From: Serratia proteamaculans_D
GTDB taxonomy: Bacteria > Pseudomonadota > Gammaproteobacteria > Enterobacterales > Enterobacteriaceae
DNA: 64,000 nt
Reading direction: 5' to 3' (one strand)
Assembly (NCBI RefSeq): GCF_049959315.1
Contig: NZ_CP188201.1
The translations under genes and the position numbers were made by a program. This document shows, one piece after another, positions 54,609 to 61,391 of the stretch (positions are counted from its first letter, which is position 1; every line of letters begins with the position of its first letter). Below the pieces are notes generated by a model. The model saw only the letters and a program-made list of their open reading frames with translations. It made no database searches and had not been told where the DNA came from.

Positions 54609-54788
54609 CATTTAATTTTGTTTTATGTGGCAGGAAGTTGAAGTGATCGGGTTCACGATTAAGTTAAATGAGCGTTAATGTTGCGAGAAGTGAGAGAACG
54701 ATCGGCTTTTGTTCAATAAGTGAGGTTGAGGTGCGTATTTCACTGTCAGGCGCAGTGAGGCAGGTTTTTTATAGCAGGACCTATAAAA

Positions 54789-54802
54789 GTTTATCGTTAC
54801 AC
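54789..54802. promoter_or_regulatory. LacI-type operator candidate 2
   Basis: GTTTATCGTTACAC, repeated in the same orientation 194 bases from site 1; two mismatched pairs in the palindrome. A spacing of this order could allow looping by a tetramer or co-operative dimers. Confidence 0.55.
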
Positions 54803-54893
54803 CAATTAGTTTTAATAAGGGGTGTTGCTGGATTATGGCAACGCATAGCGAATTTCAGTGACTAGTCCTGCTATAGGTTGACACTTTTCAGCC

Positions 54894-55691
54894 TTATAAC
54901 GCCAGATGAACTTCATCGGGCGTTTTGTATTGTAGCGACAGATGTGGTCGCCGTGTGTTGTAGATCTCCACTGACTGCCTGACCATCTTCCTTGCCTGCC
55001 CGATATCTTCCGGTCTGCCAAGCAGATATTCCATTTTTAATATCCCGTTTACCCGTTCTGCCAGGGCATTCTGGTAACAGTCATATCCGTCCGTCATCGA
55101 ACAGGTGACACCATGGCGTTGATGTAACGCCTGATATTCCTTCGAGCAGTATTGGATACCCCGGTCTGAGTGATGAACCAGCGAGTGCGTTGTACGCCTG
55201 CCGGCCAGCGCCATTTTGAACGCGCTGGCCACATGCCGGGTATGCAGGCTGTCATGAACATGATAACCCACGATTTTTCGCGACCACGCATCCGTTACCA
55301 GACTCAGATACGCCGTCCCTGTCCGCAGCGGAAGGTAGGTGATATCCGCTACCCACACCTGTTCCGGGCGATGGGCAATGACCTGATTTGCACCCGGCTT
55401 CAACAAGTTGGGATGGCGGTAAAAACGATGGTGGCTGTGTGTTGTCTTGTGATAGGCCCGTTTGGGCATCACCAGCAGCCGTGAACAGCGCAGTATCTGG
55501 AACAGGCGGTCCCGGCCAACGTGCAACGCGGGCTCTGGCTGCTGTCGCAACAAGTAATGCAGTTTGCGTGTGCCCAGCCGGGGCTGGTGCAGCCGAATGG
55601 CGGTCACCTGCTCAACGATGTGCCGGGCCTGTCTTTCTTTCCCGCACTCGCGTTGCAATGACTGATACCACGCCTGCCGACTGATGCCCAT
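54894..55691 (-). CDS. IS3-family transposase OrfB
   Basis: 265 residues from the internal ATG. rve integrase core with DDE residues in VADITYLPL, HHSDRGIQYCS and ERVNGILKMEYL. The frame stays open upstream to the slippery site at 55757-55763, adding about 24 residues, so the working transposase is probably an OrfA-OrfB fusion made by -1 frameshifting. Confidence 0.92.
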   Translation of the reverse strand: MGISRQAWYQSLQRECGKERQARHIVEQVTAIRLHQPRLGTRKLHYLLRQQPEPALHVGRDRLFQILRCSRLLVMPKRAYHKTTHSHHRFYRHPNLLKPGANQVIAHRPEQVWVADITYLPLRTGTAYLSLVTDAWSRKIVGYHVHDSLHTRHVASAFKMALAGRRTTHSLVHHSDRGIQYCSKEYQALHQRHGVTCSMTDGYDCYQNALAERVNGILKMEYLLGRPEDIGQARKMVRQSVEIYNTRRPHLSLQYKTPDEVHLAL

Positions 55692-55708
55692 ATACCGGCA
55701 GACGCGCG

Positions 55709-56110
55709 TTATTGTGAGTCTCGGCGTTTGTGTTTGCGTGATAAGACGGCCAACTGCTTTTTTGTCAGCGTGGCTCCGAACTCGGTATTCATCACTTTCA
55801 CAACGGCTTCAAAAAACTGGGCTTTGACTTCTGATTCAGCCAGTTGCTGTTCCAGCTCTTTAATGCGTTGTTCGGGCGTAAGCGGCATTTTAGGCATGGT
55901 GACTCCGCACGTTCTTGTGGGGGAGGATGAGCGCCAGTCGAGCTGACCGTGCTTGCGTAGCCAGTTCAACACCGTTGCGTTTCCCTGAATACCGTAACGG
56001 TCAGTGGCCTGACGGCAGGTCATTTCGCCTTTTTCCACCTGTTCGACGACGGCTAATTTAAAGGATAGAGAGTAATCGCGTTGCGTGCGTTTAACATACT
56101 GGTTCATCAC
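55709..56110 (-). CDS. IS3-family transposase OrfA
   Basis: 133 residues. Helix-turn-helix (FKLAVVEQVEKGEMTCRQAT, AtVLNWLRKHG-like) that binds the terminal repeats, followed by a leucine-zipper-like helix (LTPEQRIKELEQQLAES). Product of normal termination; its end overlaps the transframe region. Confidence 0.92.
   Translation of the reverse strand: MMNQYVKRTQRDYSLSFKLAVVEQVEKGEMTCRQATDRYGIQGNATVLNWLRKHGQLDWRSSSPTRTCGVTMPKMPLTPEQRIKELEQQLAESEVKAQFFEAVVKVMNTEFGATLTKKQLAVLSRKHKRRDSQ
55757..55763 (-). other. Programmed -1 frameshift site of the IS
   Basis: A-AAA-AAG on the minus strand near the end of orfA. A -1 slip here moves exactly from the orfA frame into the orfB frame, which is open from this point. 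Confidence 0.8.
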
Positions 56111-56170
56111 ATTTTCCTCTGTGCGTGAGTAAAATGTGTCAACGCTATTTAGGACGGGTCACAGGCAGCA

Positions 56171-56194
56171 AAAAGGGCCGCCGAAGCGACCCTT
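56171..56194 (-). terminator. tonB terminator
   Basis: On the minus strand AAGGGTCGC-TTCG-GCGGCCCTT followed by TT(T)GC; one G-T pair. It survives intact just outside the IS target duplication. Confidence 0.85.
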
Positions 56195-56220
56195 GTCTTT
56201 AATTAATCCTAACCTGTCGG

Positions 56221-56967
56221 TCAGTTCATTTCAGTGGTGCCGTTAATTTTAAAGCGGATACTCATGGTGAGATTCTTCCCTTCCTTCGCTTCATAACGCC
56301 ACTTACGCATTGCCTGCTTCACTTCTCGCTCGAACATATTGCGTGGTTCTGCAGCCAGGATACGCACATTACTCACACGACCATCGCTGTCGACATCAAA
56401 CTGCACCCGCACATTGCCTTCAATCTGCAATGCCCTGGCACGCGGCGGATAAATCGGGTCGGGACGGCTGAGCGCTCTCGGTGCCACATCACGCGAATTG
56501 CCCGCAACCGGTGCTGACGGCGCCTGCTTCACCGGAGCCCTATCGACAGGCTTGGCCGGCTGGTTATTTTCAAACGGTGACGGCTCACGCGGCTCGGTTT
56601 TCTGTGGTTCACGCTTAACCGTTTTTTCGACCTTCGGCTTCGGTTTTGGCTTCGGCTTGGGTTTTACCGGCTCCGGCTTGAGTATCGCCTTCGGCGGTGG
56701 CTCTGGGAGCGGTTCCGGTTCTGGCTCGGGTTCTGGCTCTACCTGCGGCTCTGGCTCAGGTTCGGCCGGTGCTGGCGGAGGCGGCTCTGCCATCGCGGCG
56801 GTATTGACCATCATGACGCTGATCGGCGCATCTTCAGGTTTCGGCAACTCCATCACTTCCTTGACAGAAGCATAGAGCAGACCCGCCACCAGGGCGCTAT
56901 GTAAGCCAACAGACAGGATAATTGGCACGGACAAACGGCGATTAAGGAACATCTTTTTTAGCGGCAT
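56221..56967 (-). CDS. tonB: TonB, energy transducer for outer-membrane receptors
   Basis: 248 residues. N-terminal membrane segment (about 12-33) with the Ser19/His23 pair spaced as in E. coli Ser16/His20, a Pro-rich periplasmic spacer with Glu-Pro then Lys-Pro repeats (about 60-120), and the C-terminal receptor-binding domain (PIYPPRARALQIEGNVRVQF; MRKWRYE). It couples the ExbBD proton gradient to siderophore and B12 uptake. Confidence 0.97.
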   Translation of the reverse strand: MPLKKMFLNRRLSVPIILSVGLHSALVAGLLYASVKEVMELPKPEDAPISVMMVNTAAMAEPPPPAPAEPEPEPQVEPEPEPEPEPLPEPPPKAILKPEPVKPKPKPKPKPKVEKTVKREPQKTEPREPSPFENNQPAKPVDRAPVKQAPSAPVAGNSRDVAPRALSRPDPIYPPRARALQIEGNVRVQFDVDSDGRVSNVRILAAEPRNMFEREVKQAMRKWRYEAKEGKNLTMSIRFKINGTTEMN

Positions 56968-57002
56968 AATGATTCTGTTTCCTCTGGTTCGCCAAGTTTA
57001 AA

Positions 57003-57023
57003 TGCAAATAGCAATCATATTCA
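57003..57023 (-). promoter_or_regulatory. Possible Fur box of tonB
   Basis: The sequence around AATAGCAATCATATTC, about 40 bases before the tonB start, partly matches the 19-bp Fur consensus. Fur control of tonB is known in enterobacteria; the match itself is weak. Confidence 0.4.
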
Positions 57024-57160
57024 ATAACGAATGGCAAACTATCGCTCTAATCGTCATTATTCATCGCTAAAACCTGCAAACTCATGGGGATATTAACCTT
57101 TCATTTGCCTATTCACTGAAGCATTCACACGCTTCATTAACCTGATTTACCTGGCCAAAA

Positions 57161-57184
57161 CGAAAAAACCCGCCGTAGCGGGTT
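57161..57184 (-). terminator. queH terminator
   Basis: AACCCGC / GCGGGTT with a 4-nt loop, followed on the minus strand by a T-run (six T). Confidence 0.88.
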
Positions 57185-57203
57185 ATCTGTGGCCAATGCA
57201 GTA

Positions 57204-57857
57204 TTATTCTTCATCGCCGTAATACAACACGCCCAGTTTGATCAGCGGCCGGCCCTGCGCCTTACGATGCAAATTGGTGTCACGCAGCGAATAGACGCAG
57301 CCACAGTACTCCTGCTGATAAAAGCGTTCACGTTTGCTGATCTCAATCATCCGCGACGCACCGCCCTTTTTGCGCCAGTTGTAATCCCAATACTCCAGAT
57401 CTGGGTATTTTTCCGCTGCGCGCACGCCGCAGTCGGTGATTTGCTGCATATTCTTCCAGCGGGAAATTCCCAGCGAACTGGATATGGTGTCGTAGCCATG
57501 CTCATATGCGTACAGCGCGGTGCGTTCAAAACGCATGTCGAAGCACATGGTGCAACGGATACCGCGCTCAGGTTCATGCTCCATACCTTTGGCGCGAGCG
57601 AACCAGTTATCGGTATCGTAATCGGCGTCGATGATCGGCACCCCGTGCTGCTCGGCAAAACGGATGTTCTCCTCCTTGCGCAGCAGATATTCTTTTTGCG
57701 GATGAATGTTCGGGTTATAGAAGAAAATGGCGTATTCGATGCCAGAAGCCTGAATAGCTTCCATCACCTCACCGGAACAAGGCGCACAGCAAGAGTGCAG
57801 CAGCAGTTTGCTTTTGCCCTCAGGCAACTCGAGTTTATCTCTAACCAGTTCCGTCAT
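57204..57857 (-). CDS. queH: QueH, epoxyqueuosine reductase
   Basis: 217 residues from the ATG with GAGGAA upstream (start MTELVRDKLEL). DUF208/QueH motifs: Cys23-Cys24-Cys27 (HSCCAPC), Cys102-Cys105 (RCTMCFDMR) and Cys185-Cys187 (EYCGC), which bind a [4Fe-4S] cluster and a second metal. It performs the last step of queuosine tRNA modification, replacing the unrelated B12 enzyme QueG. Placed between tonB and yciI, which are adjacent in E. coli. Confidence 0.92.
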   Translation of the reverse strand: MTELVRDKLELPEGKSKLLLHSCCAPCSGEVMEAIQASGIEYAIFFYNPNIHPQKEYLLRKEENIRFAEQHGVPIIDADYDTDNWFARAKGMEHEPERGIRCTMCFDMRFERTALYAYEHGYDTISSSLGISRWKNMQQITDCGVRAAEKYPDLEYWDYNWRKKGGASRMIEISKRERFYQQEYCGCVYSLRDTNLHRKAQGRPLIKLGVLYYGDEE

Positions 57858-58038
57858 TTCCTCACCTCTGAATCCTTTTCTCATTAAATCACGCGGCCGC
57901 ACTATACGAATAAAAGCTAGTCGCTTCAAGGCATAAGCGCCAGCCGCAGGCAAATTCCAGCGGGCAGCCATTCCCTTGTATCCCCTTTTGCGCTACTTTA
58001 AATTTACCGTTCTATAGCAATGATTTTAAAGGTGAAAC

Positions 58039-58335
58039 ATGCTTTATCTGATCTACGCACAAGACGTACCCAATTCATTGGAAAATCGCCTGTCGGTACG
58101 CCCGGCCCACCTGGCACGCCTGCAAGCCCTGCGTGATGAAGGCCGCCTGGTCATTGCCGGCCCCAATCCGGCCATCGACAGCAACGACCCAGGCAGTGCC
58201 GGTTTCAGTGGTTCTACGGTGATTGCGGAGTTCGCTTCATTGGCGGACGCCCAAGCCTGGGCCGAGCAGGATCCCTACGTCGCCGCCGGCGTTTATGCTG
58301 AGGTGACGGTCAAGCCCTTTAAGCAAGTGTTCTGA
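58039..58335 (+). CDS. yciI: YciI family protein
   Basis: 98 residues, the E. coli length; ferredoxin-like YciI/YCII fold with the conserved RPAHLARLQAL His and DPYVAAGVYAEVTVKPF segment. Probable small enzyme of unknown reaction. Divergent from queH, next to tonB as in E. coli. Confidence 0.94.
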   Translation: MLYLIYAQDVPNSLENRLSVRPAHLARLQALRDEGRLVIAGPNPAIDSNDPGSAGFSGSTVIAEFASLADAQAWAEQDPYVAAGVYAEVTVKPFKQVF

Positions 58336-58475
58336 TTTCAATTGCACTCCATTGGCCACAGGTGCCGTGGGGTGTTTGCCGATATAAGTTGCCCATCATG
58401 CGACTGTCGCCATGTTTAGCGTTCAATGGCACAACCGCATGCTGTGGCGACTTAGCCGACGACCTCATAGACTAA

Positions 58476-58501
58476 AATGACTGTACACACATACAGTCAT
58501 T
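58476..58501 (+). promoter_or_regulatory. LexA box (SOS operator) of the tailspike gene
   Basis: Perfect 10-bp inverted arms AATGACTGTA / TACAGTCATT around six bases, containing the CTGT-N8-ACAG LexA consensus at 58481-58496. A possible -10 TAAAAT (58473-58478) overlaps its left arm, so LexA would cover the start point. It lies 22 bases before the ATG of the next gene. Confidence 0.88.
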
Positions 58502-58523
58502 GAAAACTATGAGGATCCAAATA

Positions 58524-60491
58524 ATGAACACCTGCCCTGATATCGCAACATTAAGAACGACTATTCCTACCGCTGCCGGTGAGCTGATCACCGTAACCGC
58601 CTATAATGCCGACTGGAGCACCAGTAATCTTCAACCTACTGGAGGCGGTGTTTTTGTCGCAAAAGCGCAATCGACACCAGCAGACGACGGCGGCATGTTT
58701 ATTCGCCCTAATACGTCGTGGGTGTGGCTGCGCGTATTAGAAGTAGCGGGTACAGTTTCACCCTATATGTACGGTGCTAAAGGCGATGGTATTGCTGATG
58801 ATACCGATGCAATCCAAAAAGCGCACAACTATGCCAGTTCGCTGCATGAGCACACCACCAAGCAAATTATCGTTAATGGTGTCACTACAACAAGCATTGA
58901 GCAAGTATTGAAAAGTGGCATCCTGGTATTTGGCAATGGTCGTTTTAAGTGTTTAAACACGCTAAAATTTGATACTAAAACCGTCGATTACGACTTTTCT
59001 GGCGCATTATTGGATTTCCGTAACTTTATTAGTGGCACTGCGGCAGAACACGCAACCGCGATCCATTGGATGAATACTGATGGTTATCCGCAGGGCAATA
59101 TGACCGCGAAAAATCTGCGCATGATTGGCCCTGGATCGGATAAATTTGTCGACGGCATGACTTTCCGCAACGATATCACCCTCCCTACCGATGAGCAGCC
59201 GGCTAAGGATGCTAAGACAAGTTATTCACGTAATTCACTGACCTTCATCGACGGTGGTCTTGAAAGCTTTGCCTGCGGCATTACCGGTAACAACAACTTT
59301 TACTTCCTGCGCATGTACAGCTTTATGTTTAACCATTGTCATACTGGCTATTACTTCCCCAACACTGCAACCAACTCAGGGGAAGAGATGAATTTCCACA
59401 GCTGCGTTTTTGCACAAAGTAACTGTGGCGTTAACCTACAGGGAGGCTACAGCTATTTCTTCAATTGTTCCTTCGACTATATTTACGGGGATAATGGTGC
59501 CAAAGATCCAGCGACAAGTCTGGGGAAATATATTCATATCGAAGGTGGGCAACACATTTTCCGCGATTGTCACATTGAAGGCTTCGGACCTAGAAATTAT
59601 ATCGTTAGCGTACCCGATAACAAAAAATGTAAAATCAACTTTATTGGTGGTTTATTTACCTTTAAAGCCGGCGATCCTTCTCTTCCGAACCAGGCCACCA
59701 TTTGCAACCCTTTCTACTTTGGCGACCAAGCGCGAGCAGTCTTTCAGGCCGTTAATCTGGGCAAGTTGCAACAAGCAGGTGATATTGGCGTGAGTGGCTG
59801 GGTTGATGGTACCGGCTCAGTATCATTCAGAGATATGCAATTACCGCTGAGCTGGCCATATTTGCTGACGAAGGTACGCACGGATGCCAGCGTTCAGGAC
59901 AACTGGCTCGATAGCACAACCTATACCAGTGGTGGCGGAAACGATAAATGGACAGAAGAAGCCTGGGTGTTACCGCCGGGAGGGAGTAATTCTGTACGCA
60001 AGTCACGTTATGGCTGGGGAACCGCAACCAGCACTAACTTCAGCATGATCCGTCAGGCAGGATTAATCTCACTTGGTCGTAATGCCGCCGCGGGTGACGG
60101 TGTTTACCAAGCCGTACTTGGGACCATTTCCCTAAAGGGCTATGGTAGTGTCATTCACAATTTCCGTGTCGGTACCTATGCTGGCGACGGCCAAAGTTGC
60201 CAGGTGAAAATTATCTGGGCGAAGCTGTTGGAATACGGTCCGGCTCAGGATATTGAGCCCAAGATCCTGATGCAGGCAACGGGACACACTTATACTTATA
60301 ACTTCAGCGGCAGCGAATCAGAGTTTAAAACAGCGGTTATTCCGGGCCAAATGCAGGGTTCAGATACCCAGGCACCGACGGTCGACCGGGCTCCAGATTG
60401 GGCGACTCATGCGTTCTTACTGGTTGATACCACAAAAATGAAAAGCAACTTCGACCTGCGCATTACGGATGTTTATATGCGTCAGGTCTAA
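58524..60491 (+). CDS. Stand-alone phage-tailspike-like polysaccharide depolymerase
   Basis: 655 residues; the ATG has GAGGA eight bases upstream. No signal peptide. Residues 1-75 resemble the small neck domain of tailspikes (LRTTIPTAAGELITV, GGGVF, DDGGMFIRPNTSWVWLR). From residue 84 the motif YGAKGDGIADDTDAIQKA begins a pectate-lyase-3 type right-handed beta-helix, running to about 450. A C-terminal beta-rich domain (about 470-655) may bind sugar or trimerise. Tailspikes of this type cleave capsule, O-antigen or colanic acid. No head, tail, lysis or integrase gene is present, and the LexA box upstream suggests release-type expression under DNA damage. Base use appears more AT-rich than in neighbours, a sign of transfer. 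Confidence 0.8.
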   Translation: MNTCPDIATLRTTIPTAAGELITVTAYNADWSTSNLQPTGGGVFVAKAQSTPADDGGMFIRPNTSWVWLRVLEVAGTVSPYMYGAKGDGIADDTDAIQKAHNYASSLHEHTTKQIIVNGVTTTSIEQVLKSGILVFGNGRFKCLNTLKFDTKTVDYDFSGALLDFRNFISGTAAEHATAIHWMNTDGYPQGNMTAKNLRMIGPGSDKFVDGMTFRNDITLPTDEQPAKDAKTSYSRNSLTFIDGGLESFACGITGNNNFYFLRMYSFMFNHCHTGYYFPNTATNSGEEMNFHSCVFAQSNCGVNLQGGYSYFFNCSFDYIYGDNGAKDPATSLGKYIHIEGGQHIFRDCHIEGFGPRNYIVSVPDNKKCKINFIGGLFTFKAGDPSLPNQATICNPFYFGDQARAVFQAVNLGKLQQAGDIGVSGWVDGTGSVSFRDMQLPLSWPYLLTKVRTDASVQDNWLDSTTYTSGGGNDKWTEEAWVLPPGGSNSVRKSRYGWGTATSTNFSMIRQAGLISLGRNAAAGDGVYQAVLGTISLKGYGSVIHNFRVGTYAGDGQSCQVKIIWAKLLEYGPAQDIEPKILMQATGHTYTYNFSGSESEFKTAVIPGQMQGSDTQAPTVDRAPDWATHAFLLVDTTKMKSNFDLRITDVYMRQV

Positions 60492-60509
60492 AGAGTTCGA
60501 ACTAACAAC

Positions 60510-60534
60510 AGCCGCAGATCACTGCGGCTTTTTC
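60510..60534 (+). terminator. Terminator of the tailspike gene
   Basis: AGCCGCAG / CTGCGGCT with a 4-nt loop and five T residues. Confidence 0.9.
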
Positions 60535-60538
60535 ATGC

Positions 60539-60567
60539 AAAAAAAAGCCAGCACGGAGTGGCTGGCT
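60539..60567 (-). terminator. Terminator of smvR
   Basis: On the minus strand AGCCAGCCAC-TCC-GTG-CTGGCT with a small bulge, followed by a run of T residues; 85 bases beyond the smvR stop. Confidence 0.7.
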
Positions 60568-60651
60568 AAAGGGTTCTTCGAGGGAATATCTTGTTCGATA
60601 AAGTTACTCTCTTCGCTTGCCGGTTCGCCAGCTATCGCTGTGATAGGTGAA

Positions 60652-61197
60652 CTATTTTTTCGCCAGAATCAGCGTCTGCATATCCGCAAACATGGCATCC
60701 CATTCCGCTTGATTTATCTCCATCAGGCCAAAGAAACGCAACATAAATGCCCCTTCGGTAGCCAGAAAGGCCAATCGCGCCCGTTTGCCCTCCTCGGTGG
60801 TTAAATCCAGACCGGCGATCCGACTGTGATACCACTCACGCGTGCTGTCCAGATGCTCTGGCGTTTGGATCAAGGTTGCCATCAGCCCTGCGGCCTTGGC
60901 GCTTGATGCCTGATCGGAACTTCGGGTGGCCTGCATATGTGCCTGCACTGTCGTTGTGGCCGAGGGGTTTTCCCCGGCAATAGCATCAAATACCCGGTCA
61001 TAGGCCTTACCCCAGCGTTCGAACATCGCATCAATTAACGCATCTTTGCTGCCAAAGCAATACTGCACCCCGCCCTTGGAAATCCCCATCGCCTTGGCGA
61101 CAGAATCAATGGTCAACCCGGCCGCACCCTGCCTGGCGACAATCTCCTCGGCCATATCCAGAACCTTGTCGCGATCGATGCTCCGTTGACGTCCCAT
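60652..61197 (-). CDS. smvR: TetR-family repressor (SmvR-like)
   Basis: 181 residues. N-terminal TetR helix-turn-helix (GLTIDSVAKAMGISKGGVQYCF) and a C-terminal ligand domain. It is divergent from an SmvA-type MFS pump, the arrangement of smvR/smvA in other enterobacteria, where SmvR represses efflux of cationic biocides and methyl viologen. Gene symbol by this context and by similarity; the ligand here is unknown. Confidence 0.8.
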   Translation of the reverse strand: MGRQRSIDRDKVLDMAEEIVARQGAAGLTIDSVAKAMGISKGGVQYCFGSKDALIDAMFERWGKAYDRVFDAIAGENPSATTTVQAHMQATRSSDQASSAKAAGLMATLIQTPEHLDSTREWYHSRIAGLDLTTEEGKRARLAFLATEGAFMLRFFGLMEINQAEWDAMFADMQTLILAKK

Positions 61198-61218
61198 TGA
61201 GAAACCCTCTTTTCAATA

Positions 61219-61228
61219 CATACGTATG
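61219..61228. promoter_or_regulatory. Palindromic operator candidate between smvR and smvA
   Basis: CATACGTATG, a perfect 10-bp palindrome 22 bases from the smvR start, surrounded by AT-rich sequence; plausible TetR-type operator. Confidence 0.5.
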
Positions 61229-61319
61229 GATATATATTACACCAGTATACCACCCGGCACGTTCGGGCGGTGACCTTATAGCAACGCATCCGCGTCGCCT
61301 GCTTTTTTGGAATAATATT

Positions 61320-61391
61320 ATGCACGCAAACAACCGCTGGTTGATCCTGGCAATGATCTCCAGCGCGCTATTTTTGATCATTATGATATGA
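61320..61391 (+). pseudogene. smvA: 5' fragment of smvA, split by a frameshift
   Basis: 23 codons (MHANNRWLILAMISSALFLI...) encoding the N-terminus and first half of membrane segment 1 of an MFS pump. The frame ends at TGA (61389-61391), which overlaps the ATG of the main smvA frame as ATGA. Inserting one base near 61385 would restore a continuous LFLIIIDMTVLYTALP-type sequence. Confidence 0.7.

Larger units (their letters stand above)
54859..56161 (-). mobile_element. Complete IS3-family insertion sequence
   Basis: 1303 bp. Terminal inverted repeats start TGACTAGTCCT (left) and TGACCCGTCCT (right, reverse complement) and share GTTGACAC at positions 19-26. A 3-bp direct repeat CAG flanks both ends (54856-54858 and 56162-56164), which is the target duplication. 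Two overlapping-phase reading frames (orfA, orfB) with a slippery heptamer fill the element, and both are intact, so it may be active. It sits between the nucleoside cassette and tonB. The group within IS3 is not certain. Confidence 0.93.

Noticed and set aside
54668..54865. 65-codon frame between the MFS gene and the IS
   Set aside because: It runs into the IS end, lacks a ribosome site and overlaps the operator-like repeats.
56498..56875. Gly/Ser-rich plus-strand frame opposite tonB
   Set aside because: It is the mirror of the Pro-rich codons of tonB, not a gene.
58336..58475. Inverted GTCGCCA / TGGCGAC pair upstream of the SOS box as a possible attachment site
   Set aside because: The arms are short with a loop of over 30 bases, there is no matching repeat on the other side of the tailspike gene and no integrase.
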